Of a stretch of DNA of 64,000 nucleotides, positions 35,093 through 52,345 are shown piece after piece. The position numbers and the translations under genes were made by a program. A model generated the notes under the pieces. The model did not search any database. It saw nothing but the letters and a program-made list of their open reading frames with translations, and was not told where the DNA came from. The stretch comes from Anthopleura xanthogrammica (Eukaryota; Cnidaria; Anthozoa; Actiniaria; Actiniidae), in assembly GCA_964019055.1 (NCBI GenBank), contig OZ025216.1, positions 5,943,840 through 6,007,839 on the forward strand. Direction: 5' to 3'. Within the stretch, counting starts at the first letter, position 1; each line of letters opens with the position of its first letter.

Positions 35093-36395
35093 TTTCAAAT
35101 ATTTTCTGCACAATCTAAGGTACGACCTGCTTGATCATGCAACAGGAATAGAAGACGAGCCCGCGATAGTCACGTGCAGACTGAACTTTGTTTTGTATTC
35201 GTATTTGGACTTCCGGTCCATCTTCCAATGACAACACAGGAACCCCAAGCGAATGTTCATGAATTATATATGACATTACAACTTGTCTAGATTAAAACTG
35301 GCGCATAAATTCTTCATTAGGCACACATGTTGATTAGAAATCAAGGTGGCTCCGCACAAGGTTCATTTCATTAAGAAAACTGACGAGTATATATATATGG
35401 CCCATATATGTCATTTATCATTAGGAAGGGTTCATAACTTAACCAGAGGGGAGCGGTATGTGAAGGGTAGTCATTCTAGGCAATTCTAGGCCAGTCAGGC
35501 TCACATTCAGTTTGCTGTGTTCTTGTTAATTTCTGATTCGTATAGTATTTATATTTAATTTACATCTATGGTTTTTGAGTAAAATTGAATACTTATTGTA
35601 TTTAAAAAGCTCTGTAGCCCTCGCAGAGCGTTAACTGGTTGTGCTGGAATTCTGCAGTAGGACGGGGAATGGCCACAGCTCTAGGGTGTTTTTTTTACGT
35701 GGTTTAGCGGTTTTTCGTATCTGGCAGTTTGACAGCAACCACGAATTCTGGCTGGCGAATGATCCTGAATGAAACTATCTTACGAAAGGTCTTGTCAGTG
35801 TAGTCAGAATAAGTGCTGATTAATCGATTACCTTAGTGAAAACAGGTTAAGAGAGCGTTGGTAAATAACCTTTGGATCCAAGGGCAAAGAGTAAAGAGCA
35901 ATTTGGCTACAAATAAGTTGCAACTGAAAAACTTAGATGCATGGTTCCCCCCCCCCCCCCCCCCCCCTCCGCACAATCTACATAGCCTTCCCCCAACCCA
36001 TGTGACCATACCGTAATTGGCCGTATTTTTCTTTCGAAGTCAGTCCTTGGCAGTTCTCTAGTATCATAAATCCTTACTTTTTTCGTTCGTCCTTTCTCTA
36101 TACCTTTCACTGCAATATTTATTCACGGGGATACCCTCCACGCTTTCCCAATAAACTTTTCTTGCGAATTCCCCCCTCTCCCCTCCCATTTTCCAAATCC
36201 TCACCAGGGGAGAGTTTCCCCTTCCACTAACTGATACATTTGTTATGCAACACCGCACGTAGCTTTATGGTATCGTTTCACCAAAATACGTCAAATAGGA
36301 ATTTCCTTTGGCTTTTTACCAATATCTCTAGGTATTTTGCCATACGTAGAAAGTGTTGTTGGGCTTCGCAGTGGACAAAGTTGCACACAAAAAAG
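35093..36395. promoter_or_regulatory. Head-to-head intergenic region between the START gene and HHIPL
   Basis: The START gene begins leftward at 35092 and the HHIP-like gene rightward at 36396, so this 1.3-kb interval must hold both promoters unless upstream non-coding exons exist. A poly-C run lies at 35947-35966. No TATA box or other core element can be assigned with confidence. Confidence 0.45.
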
Positions 36396-43277
<6,882 letters not shown>

Positions 43278-44599
43278 ATCAAAACTATATGTTAAATAAG
43301 AGTATACAAAAGGTCATGATTCCCTACGAAACAACCAAGATTAGTGGTCAGGATTATCATGGAGTCTTGAAAGCAATCGTATAAGCCCGTTCAAAGTTTT
43401 TAAACCTTCTTTTGTTTTTAATTAAACAAAAGAAGGTAAAAAAATCGGGATAAAATCGCATGCGCACTGAAAACGACTCTTTTAAATTTGAACAGGCTTA
43501 TAAAGTAGTTCAATTAGAGAGTAATATTAAGCCATTTTTTTTGGTATATTTTTTTTCATTATCCAATATATATTATCATATTATCAATATATATCATCAT
43601 TATATCATCAATAATGTTACTCAGTTAACCCGGTTATTTGTGTTACACATGGACCATAAACCTTTGGTCCTGTAGACTGAGCTAGCTGATCTGTGCATGG
43701 ACCTTTGTATCCTAATACTGGAATGAATAAGATTGTATAAAGAGTTTTTGTTCGCATGGTCATGTTTTGTTACAGGTTATTCGCAAATCATTTTCAAAGG
43801 TAAACAAGCCTTTTAGGGGGGAGGGTGAAGGGGCTAAAGCCTGCCGTCTGTGACGTATGGCAATAAAGAAATAGACTCTATAGAAATACGAAAATCCATG
43901 TGAAATGCACATTTGTACGCTCTTATTCTACCAAGTCGCGCTATTGTAATGTTTACTTCTGGTTGATTAAAACTGAAATCAGGGGCGTAGCCAGAGAGGT
44001 GGGGCAGGGGGCCCGGCCCCCCTTCCTCCATCGTGTTTGACATTTTTTTGGTTGGTCGTTTTTTTGGTTGGCCGATTTTTTGTTTGATGTTCTGAAAACG
44101 GGTTTCTGGGTCCCCCTAAGGCAAAATCCTGGCTACGCCCCTGGAAACGTCCAAATCCTTTCTCTTTTATATCAGCATGCATGTAGCTAAATATCAGATA
44201 TCATACCGTGCTTTTATTCGCGTTTTTAGTGATGCCTTTGAAATATTAGATACCACGATTAGTGCGGTCATGTTGCTTTGGATTCTTTCAAATAGACTTT
44301 GACCTGCTAAACGTCTTCTGTATATGAAGAACTAAGCTATCCAGTAAAAACTATTTCTTTTGAGATGTCTATATTTAAGTTTTATAAAACCTGGTATTTA
44401 ATCCACTTCATCTCATAACTTAGGTTTAGTTGAGTAAATAGTACACCCCTTCTAGCTCACTGGAATATCATCCGACCATTCCGAGGATGAGAAATGGTCC
44501 GAAAAGGCTTGCATTGAGGTAAGATTTCCTGCAAAAAGCTAATACTAAAGCTAATACTTTATCTTTTTCTATTCTTGGCATATTTAATTTAGTTGTTAT
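43278..44599. other. Intergenic between HHIPL and GPCR paralogue 2
   Basis: No gene is seen. It contains one MITE (43981-44142). The two flanking genes are convergent, so both 3' UTRs should lie here. Confidence 0.5.
43981..44142. mobile_element. MITE with AGGGGCGTAGCCA ends
   Basis: Terminal inverted repeats AGGGGCGTAGCCAG and CTGGCTACGCCCCT enclose about 135 bp with GC-rich subterminal sequence. This terminus is widespread among animal non-autonomous DNA transposons. Confidence 0.85.
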
Positions 44600-47512
44600 T
44601 TACAACTTTGTTTCAGAGGTTTTGTTCGTATTTGATGATGCCATTTTGCTTCTCTTTGATCTAATATTTTTATATAGTGATCGCACTCTTCTGGTAAGAC
44701 CAAATGCCACAGCAATATACAGACCTTGCAGTGTATTAAGTATTACAAATGGGTACATCAAGTAATACGATGTGAACGGTGCCACGAACCCAAACACCCA
44801 TGTAAACCCCATTAACGCTGCGATCCTTGCATACACCGCTGAGTCCTGACGAGCTTGATGTTGACTGGCAACCATCCTCGACTGATCAATCGCCTTCTTT
44901 ATTTCTTTGATGATGAGAACGAAAAACACTGCATTCCACAGTATTGACAACCCAACTGGTATGGCAAAGAAGAACAAGTTAGCTCGGGGGTTATTGATCC
45001 AACAACCTTTCTCTCCCCCGTAACCAATAGCAACAGTTTCTGATCTGTCAAGAGCTACACAAATGGACACGTACATTACCAAAGGAAGCCATCCCATAGC
45101 CATCGTGCGAACAATACGTTTCTGTTTGTGTCTTCTTTCGTTTCTGTAGTTGCGCGTGCTTGCTTTACCTGAAAAAGCTCTCCACGTGCTGAAGGCAATG
45201 ATTGACATCCACGAAAATGAGGCAAGGAAACTGTAGTGAAGTACGATTGCTATGACCATACAACCCAGTCGAGTAAATGTCAATCCTGATCCTATCAACC
45301 ACAATAACTGTGCTACAAGTAAAGCACTGCACAGATTCATCAGGTTTATTCCGGGAATGGTTCTCAGATCTGCAAATACCGAGTATGTCACCAGAACAAA
45401 CAACAAGCAAACCACTGATACACAAAACCCAATATAAGTCAGGATCGTCAACGCCTTGTGGTTATTGTCAGACACTGACTGTGATCCTTGTTTATATGTT
45501 GCTATAAAGTTAGTACAGATCATGATTGTTCCATTTTTCCACGTATAAGTACCCTGTTCATGCAAATGACCTGAAGCCTTGTGTAACACTGAACGATTAG
45601 GGAAAATGGTATACTCATGTTTCAGGAGAAAGATGTACATACCAGAACAATTCACTGATGGCATTTGTCTGCATACAACGATCTGTCCTACTGGCACTTG
45701 CTTTCCCTTGGTTATTGTCTGATTGGTTGAGAAATAATCCCTCGCACCCAGCACTTCACCAGTTTGGTTGATGTAAATGGATCCCATTTGACCTGGGATT
45801 ACCTGGTATTCTTGGGCAGAATAGGTGTCTGTCTGGACACACGTTAAGGGTTTCGTAGTAACTTTCATGACAATAAAAGGGACATCACCAATTTGAAGCT
45901 CGAAAGGTTTGAAGGTTTCGAACAACATAGTCATATTGTTATCATGTTTTAAATGGTTTTTGGTATAATTTGTGATCTCCATATCAAACTCAACTTTATA
46001 CATATACTGATACTTATCAACCAAATCGAGCTTGATCGATGTTAATCGTGTAAAGGCAAGACCTAATGCTGATGCGAAATATTTTCGAAATTTAAAAGCA
46101 TCCAATAGAAATGGGTATGGCTCAAAATCATCAATCATTTTCATCCACAAAGTCACTTTATATATTTTCAAACTCGACTGAAATGGAACCACGTTTTCTC
46201 CTAGGCGACAGACTTCAAGATAAACGTCGTAAACTTTTCCTCTTGGACAAGATGCCGCTGACCTTTCGCTTGCTTTGGATGATTTACCTCCGATATTCAT
46301 AACGATAGAAAATGGTCTTGCAGACCCTGGTTGTAAAAGTGCTCTGTAGTGTGTCACAAATCGTGAACTGGTTGGGCCACATTCCATTGTGAGTACGTCA
46401 TTACACAACCCACAATAAACATTTTTATACATGATTTTAGTACGTGCCACATAAACAAGACCGTAATGTCCATTCGAACATTTATTTTCAATCTCTTTTG
46501 GTAATGAGAGATTAGAACACTTTGCCTTTGACGCAAAACAATGTCGTTTGGGTGCTTCTTCTTTGATTTTATGCAAAGGATCCCGGCTACAAAACTCAAA
46601 AAGAAATTTCATTTTCGTCTCTTTTGTAGCCTGTCTTGGTGGAGCCACCAAACATTGAAATTCTAATTTATAAAGCTCCACAATGTTTTGCATGCTTTGT
46701 CCGTGGCACCGAGCACAGAATCGGTTAGCATAGGTTTTGTTATCAGCTGTAACTACTGGAAGAACATTTTTGTAATTATCAGCAGTCATTGATCTCATGC
46801 TAATACAATACTGGTTGATTTCTTGGTTGGTCCAGCTTTGTGGACATGAAGCAATCATCCAGATACCAGACCTGCATGTCCATTGCTCATCTGGTACTTT
46901 CATGGCTGTTTTAGTGGTGTTGCTAGATCGCTGTCCCAGACAGTACTGGACATAGTCTGCACAACAATCCTTGAAATAATCACAATATGGATCACATGAG
47001 CAGCGTAGTTTTTGTGTTCCTCCTGCATCTCTTTCGTTCAAACATCTGTCCTTGCATGACAACAGTGGAGAAGCACAGACTTTGATAACTGGTATTGAGT
47101 ATGAAATAGTATTTCTACGTTTCCTTGCTCTCTTATGACTTGCCTGTTTCAATTTGGTTTTGATTTCCGCAAACGTGTTGTTTGAAAACCCATCAGCACG
47201 GATTGAATTAAAATAACGTCTGGCAGAGAAAATTAAACGAAATAATCCTGTCTTCTTGAGGTTTCTTTTTCCTTGGAAAGAAAGGTAAAACGTAATGTTC
47301 TTTTTCAAGGAATCCATGTCCATTCTTTCTTTTTCTTTGTCATTTGTGGTTTCGTTTTTCTTCGAATCTTTTAAAGATGATCTTTGTTTCATTGCCATTG
47401 TCGTTATCTGGTTATCATTCCCAGCTGTTCCTATATCCACCTGATAATAACGTTGTTTAACATGATGACAAAAAAGGATTGCCGCCAAACAAATCATTGA
47501 TATTTTTTTCAT
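44600..47512 (-). CDS. SMB-domain class B/adhesion-like GPCR, paralogue 2 (intronless)
   Basis: Single exon. The ORF opens at 47554, but the Met at 47512 starts directly with a signal peptide (MKKISMICLAAILFCHHV) and is preferred, giving 970 residues. Numbering below is from 47554. A Lys-rich prodomain ends at a furin-like site (RARKRR, 142-147). The SMB domain (about 160-206) differs from paralogue 1 at few positions. The Cys-rich ARCHG block is conserved. The following ectodomain of about 300 residues is strongly diverged. The conserved juxtamembrane part and seven TMs (from about 701) are again nearly identical, with GFTWVFG in TM6. The C-tail is distinct (KRSKMASSNTNKTSETKL). No GPS motif. 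The three genes are recent duplicates or are kept alike by conversion. Confidence 0.88.
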   Translation of the reverse strand: MKKISMICLAAILFCHHVKQRYYQVDIGTAGNDNQITTMAMKQRSSLKDSKKNETTNDKEKERMDMDSLKKNITFYLSFQGKRNLKKTGLFRLIFSARRYFNSIRADGFSNNTFAEIKTKLKQASHKRARKRRNTISYSIPVIKVCASPLLSCKDRCLNERDAGGTQKLRCSCDPYCDYFKDCCADYVQYCLGQRSSNTTKTAMKVPDEQWTCRSGIWMIASCPQSWTNQEINQYCISMRSMTADNYKNVLPVVTADNKTYANRFCARCHGQSMQNIVELYKLEFQCLVAPPRQATKETKMKFLFEFCSRDPLHKIKEEAPKRHCFASKAKCSNLSLPKEIENKCSNGHYGLVYVARTKIMYKNVYCGLCNDVLTMECGPTSSRFVTHYRALLQPGSARPFSIVMNIGGKSSKASERSAASCPRGKVYDVYLEVCRLGENVVPFQSSLKIYKVTLWMKMIDDFEPYPFLLDAFKFRKYFASALGLAFTRLTSIKLDLVDKYQYMYKVEFDMEITNYTKNHLKHDNNMTMLFETFKPFELQIGDVPFIVMKVTTKPLTCVQTDTYSAQEYQVIPGQMGSIYINQTGEVLGARDYFSTNQTITKGKQVPVGQIVVCRQMPSVNCSGMYIFLLKHEYTIFPNRSVLHKASGHLHEQGTYTWKNGTIMICTNFIATYKQGSQSVSDNNHKALTILTYIGFCVSVVCLLFVLVTYSVFADLRTIPGINLMNLCSALLVAQLLWLIGSGLTFTRLGCMVIAIVLHYSFLASFSWMSIIAFSTWRAFSGKASTRNYRNERRHKQKRIVRTMAMGWLPLVMYVSICVALDRSETVAIGYGGEKGCWINNPRANLFFFAIPVGLSILWNAVFFVLIIKEIKKAIDQSRMVASQHQARQDSAVYARIAALMGFTWVFGFVAPFTSYYLMYPFVILNTLQGLYIAVAFGLTRRVRSLYKNIRSKRSKMASSNTNKTSETKL

Positions 47513-48780
47513 TTTGTAGTTTCTTGCAGTCGTAGTCGTCTCTGGAGGAATCAAGAAAACCCTTTCGTTAGCAGGGTACGCAACCTGAATTAATGAAAGA
47601 AAAAAAGCAAGAGGAAAACCGCCAAAACATTACTCTTAACTGAGACAGACGAATTAGCATTGTATATGTATCGGTAATGTGATAATGCATTGATGATTTG
47701 GTGGTTGAGCACTGAGCATCTAGGTTTATAGTAGGAGGAAACTCAACCCCTAAAACATCTGGTACATTTTATCGTGGTCACTTTCGTTGGCCATATAGAG
47801 TTTCTTTGATGTTATTCAATTTAATCCATCCGCAACTGAATCAAATTTACTGATTATTTTAACTAAAAAGCTATTTACTAAGTTAACGATAATCATCAAC
47901 ATTATCAACTCCCTAAATTAATGGATTTTAAAGACTTTAAGAAATTTTGTGTTTATTCTCGTAAGTTTAAATTTTAATTAAATTCTCTCGCCTTTTTTAA
48001 ACAAATCAGTTTTGAATGCATTGTAAACCGACACCAAATAAACACTGCAGTAGTCAAATTTGGCGAAGCTGCTGTTAAGAGGTGGGAAATATTTATTTTC
48101 AAAATTGCTCATGATATAGGTGAATTTATGCAAGGATATTTTCAAATGATTTACAAGCACCAAGAGAGCATAAATAAGAGAGAGAAACTTGCGTCAAAAA
48201 CTGTGTGCTTCATCCAAACCTGGAAGTAGCGAAAACATGTAAAGATTTTTGGGGATAAACCATGCATAAATTTCGCGTCTTTTTGAGTGTTCAACAGCCT
48301 CAGTCGTGTTTTATCAGAGGACAGAACATAGCCAATCCTGATCTTTTTGCTTTATCTAATAGATTTTTACGAAAAAAGTGAGAAAAATCGACGAAAAGTA
48401 TGTTGTTTTTGAGCGCGCGCGCACAAATCCACTTGATCAAAAAAATTAAAAACCAAACGACTTTGGATGCTAAAAATAGCCCAACCGGGAATTCACATGA
48501 CGCGCGCATTATTATGAAGTTTCCTTCTCATATTTATGCTCTCTTGCAAGCACTTAGCTTGTAAATGAAGTATTTTTTAAATATTAAAAATAACAAAAAT
48601 AAATCACTTTTTTATTGTGGGAAACAAATTCAGTAACTTAATACGACGCTCAACTCACATGTTGAATAAGAAATAACAATAAGAATGATCGAGAATAAGA
48701 ATGAGGATAATGACTGGTTTTGCCAACTTAACAAAGGGCAAAAAGCCATAAAACGTACGATTATATACAATTATATATAC

Positions 48781-49082
48781 TAGTTATACAATGGTTTCGA
48801 GTGGCATACCCTGGGATATCACACGAGTCACTTGTAGTTTCTAGTGTACGCACGAGCCTTTAGGCGAGTGTATATACAAAGAAAATACAAGTGACGAGTG
48901 GGATATCCACGGTATGCCACGAAAAACCATTTTATAACCATTTTATCCCACACCATAAAAAATACAAATGCGTAGATTCAACGCGCAGTGCATGATGGGA
49001 AGGAAGAGTGAAATACCGACGAATATACAACGGCTTTCGGCTTTCTGATTGGCTGTATTTTCTATGGTGTGGGATAAATATA
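48781..49082. mobile_element. Compound inverted-repeat element
   Basis: Two inverted pairs lie in succession. GAGTGGCATACCCTGGGATA pairs with TATCCACGGTATGCCAC (48798-48920). TTTTATCCCACACCATA pairs with TATGGTGTGGGATAAA (about 48943-49078). A non-coding, MITE-type structure, possibly one element nested in another. Confidence 0.7.
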
Positions 49083-49676
49083 TATATATTTGGTGGTCTA
49101 CTGAAACATTTTGCAAGTTAATTATAACCTAAACAAACACTGATACAAAATCTGGTGTTCCTGTTATAATCAATTTGATACCCAGTAGGATGATGAAAAT
49201 TGCAGTTCCGGGCTTTTAGAGTTCAAAATTTGTGGTTTATAGATATATTAGTATAAAGGGTTGTATTATAAATCTTAATAAATCTGTAATTAATCGATGT
49301 TTTCTCGCAGAAAATAAAATTTCCAATCCTGGCATTTTATCCAGAAAGAACATGAAAAAAAATGTGCAATTGAACCAGGGAGGTGGGAGGGTTTCTTCGC
49401 TTAAATTGTTCCATGAAATTATAGCATGATATTAATAATGTCCTTTTTCCTTATATTGTAATGATGGATGGTGGAGCGCTTGACCAATTTGGATCCAAGG
49501 TTATCTGGAGCGAGGTAGGCATTTGTAGACCACAGTAACGTCTCTAAGATTTAGCATGTCTCTGATAGGTAACCATCCAAGCTCTTTAAGTGTTGATGAG
49601 ATATGGTCATACTTTCTTTTCAAAACCAATCAGAAGTCAGGGGGTGGGGGTACTCCCTATAATACTCCCTATAATG

Positions 49677-49753
49677 TGTTTTGTGGTCCCGAGACGGAGA
49701 TGCTTCCCAAGGCGTAGCGGAGGGAAACATCGCCGTCTCGGGACCACAAAACC
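49677..49753. repeat. Near-perfect hairpin, with diverged second copy
   Basis: GTTTTGTGGTCCCGAGACGG and CCGTCTCGGGACCACAAAAC are inverted copies around a short loop. A diverged version (TTTTGTGGTCACGAGG ... CCGTCGAGGGACCATAAAA) follows at about 49893-49955. Confidence 0.8.
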
Positions 49754-49992
49754 CACTGCTTTCCCAAGATTCGATTTTTTTGATTATTTGACATTAAAAA
49801 ATTAGAAAAAGGTAGGTATCCGGTGACATCACTTCCGGTTTTGTTATTTCTCGGTAGATTTAACACTTATTGACTGGGACCGAGGGAAACAGTTTGTTTT
49901 GTGGTCACGAGGAGATGATGTTTCCCGAAACATCGCCGTCGAGGGACCATAAAAAACACACTGCTTTCCCGAGGTTCCAGTCAATTAGTGTT

Positions 49993-51177
49993 TTGTTATA
50001 TACCAACTGTCAAAGATCACAACAAAGTTATTCGATTTTTTAATTATGGGACTTTAAAAATTTAGAAAAACGTCTTACGTTTCCGGTGAAATTACTTCCG
50101 GTTTTGTTATTTCCCGGTTTTTCTTTGGGGACTAGCTCGTACTCCGCGACACACGAGATATTTTGTAGTTCTCTGTTTGTTCTTTATTGTTGTTCCTTCT
50201 GCATTGCTCTGCTCTCCTGATCCGGCTGCTTCTATCTCTGTGTGGAACTGAACTCTCTCTGTACTCTGCGTGTAACTCTCCTTCCTTCTCTCTTCTTTCT
50301 TCTGAACTAAACTACGTGCTGCAATCCCTTAATGGTTGTGAGATTGACAGGATGGCGTCAAGCCTAATATCAACTGACGTCATTTACAAGCGTTGTGATT
50401 GGTTGCTAAGAACGATGAATGATATTCGACTAGTTCCCAATTCCCGAGGAGGAATTTGAACTATGTTAAAATTCTATTATTCATCGTACTTGGGGTTAAA
50501 CAAAACTGAACTATACCGTTGCTAGAGCATTAAGCGATCTAACAGGTACTTAACTAGAACTTAGTCTTTATACGAAATTTAACGAAATTGGCTAGCTCCA
50601 AAGTTGGTATATCAGGCGTTAGCTGACAGCGCGCAGCTATGAATATTTCTACAGAAATCGAGCTAGCAAAACCCTAAACAGTCATTTAAGATTACAAGAT
50701 AATATTATCTAAAAATGTCATTTCAGCAAAATTTCTAATCAAGAATTATTTGTTGTTTTGCATCTGCCGATCTGTCAATCATTTCTTTGCCGCAATTCCA
50801 TTAGCACTGACATCTTGATTCCGCAACATGACTACTTCTTTAAAATGAACAACAGTATTTTGTTGTTTAACATCTTGATCATGAACTGTCATGATTTCTT
50901 CTTCTCTAAGGCTTTTCGGAATCAAAGTATCGGTTTCTCTTTTCCGACTTTCTGGCTCTGCGGCTTACAGCAATATCTGTTTCGCTTAATTAATATAATC
51001 ATTTTTCTGTTTCTTATTTTCTTATTCATGTCACGTCCTTTAGGAAAAATCTCTCCTTACACATTATTGCCCGCTGAGAGCCGCTTCCGGGGAAACATCG
51101 AAACTCTCGTTCACGTGATACCCTCTCGCCCAATCAGAGTACGAGAAAAATGTATTTTGACAGTTGGTATATAACAA
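49993..51177. mobile_element. Candidate 1.2-kb element with inverted ends
   Basis: TTGTTATATACCAACTGTCA-AA at 49993-50014 is exactly inverted at 51156-51177. The interior contains unremarkable ORFs (90 and 138 codons) and repeated GCCGGGGAAACAT and CCCAATCAGAGTA motifs near the right end. It may be a non-autonomous DNA transposon. Confidence 0.55.
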
Positions 51178-52345
51178 CATGTTGCCCACTGAAAACCGTT
51201 GCCGGGGAAACATAGAAACTTGTTCACATTCACGTGATATCTTCTAGCCCAATCAGAGTATGAGAAAAATGGACTTTGACAGTATAACAATGTCTATTAG
51301 TATAGGTAATAGTAGGGTTTGTAGTGTAATTTGCCATAAGTACCACGAGCTGAGTGATATTTCAAAATTGTTTGTAATTTGATGAGCCGTCCTCGGCGAA
51401 TGAAAATATGCTCCTATAGATACACACCTTTACTTACAAGAATGTAAAGAAAGGTTTTTATCTTGCATCACATCGTCTGAACTAGTCAGACAAGAACTAG
51501 CAATAGGCAAGATCTACAATCTTTCATACGCTTGTGCACGTACGGCGCGTGATTTCAGTTGAGGATTATTATTAAATATCAAGTAGCAAATTCCATAACT
51601 ATGATCAGACCAGGTGTATAGAATCCCGAAATTGTGTAATGTCTTCCTTAATATGAGGTTGTGTCCCAGGAGAACTGCGACTTTACTTACGTCATTTTTT
51701 TTAGATATGGTTTAAACGCTGCGCAACTGAAGCGCACATCCAGATGAAAATAAGCAATTTCCGAATACAGAAACTGAAAAGGTTACTTTCTGCAATCGAT
51801 TGGTCGTTTTGTCCAAAGCTTCTACAATATCAATATGACCAGTCCACTTGGACCACTTGAGACCTTCTCATTCATAAAATTTTCAATTATTTTTGAAATG
51901 AACCCATTAGAAACCAATTATTTTGAGTAAATGGTGAAATGATCCCATGGCGCCGAACATGACTAATAATAATTCATATGTGCCGGAGTTGCACGGAGAA
52001 ACCTTTAAATCCAAAATGTAATTGTGAGCAAAAGTAATACTTTTTAATTAAAATTTCTACCTTGCAACAATTTATGCCTAATTAGACAACTAGATAAGGT
52101 TGCCGTATGAGAGCAAAGTGTGATGGTCAAAAGTGTAATATTGAGAAATTAAAAAACCTTAATACTAGCCGTGGCTTCAACCCTGATCGTCTATCTTTCA
52201 ATTTACATTGTGATAACTATCACTGAAAATAATTGGTAATTAACGATACCATATATGTGGCTCCTGTTTTTCTTTGTAGGTGTTTTTCTTGTAGTCATAC
52301 TTGAGAATCAAACATTACGAATCAGTATACTCGGAGGTTTTAAAC

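Larger units (their letters stand above)
47555..52345. other. Intergenic between head-to-head GPCR paralogues 2 and 3
   Basis: About 4.8 kb with no convincing gene. It contains several inverted-repeat elements (48781-49082, 49677-49753, 49993-51177). ORFs of up to 138 codons (50187-50459, 50758-51174) lie inside the largest inverted-repeat unit and match no family I know. Confidence 0.5.

Noticed and set aside
50187..50459. 90-codon ORF with hydrophobic N-terminus
   Set aside because: It lies inside an inverted-repeat element, with no domain and no splice or polyA context.
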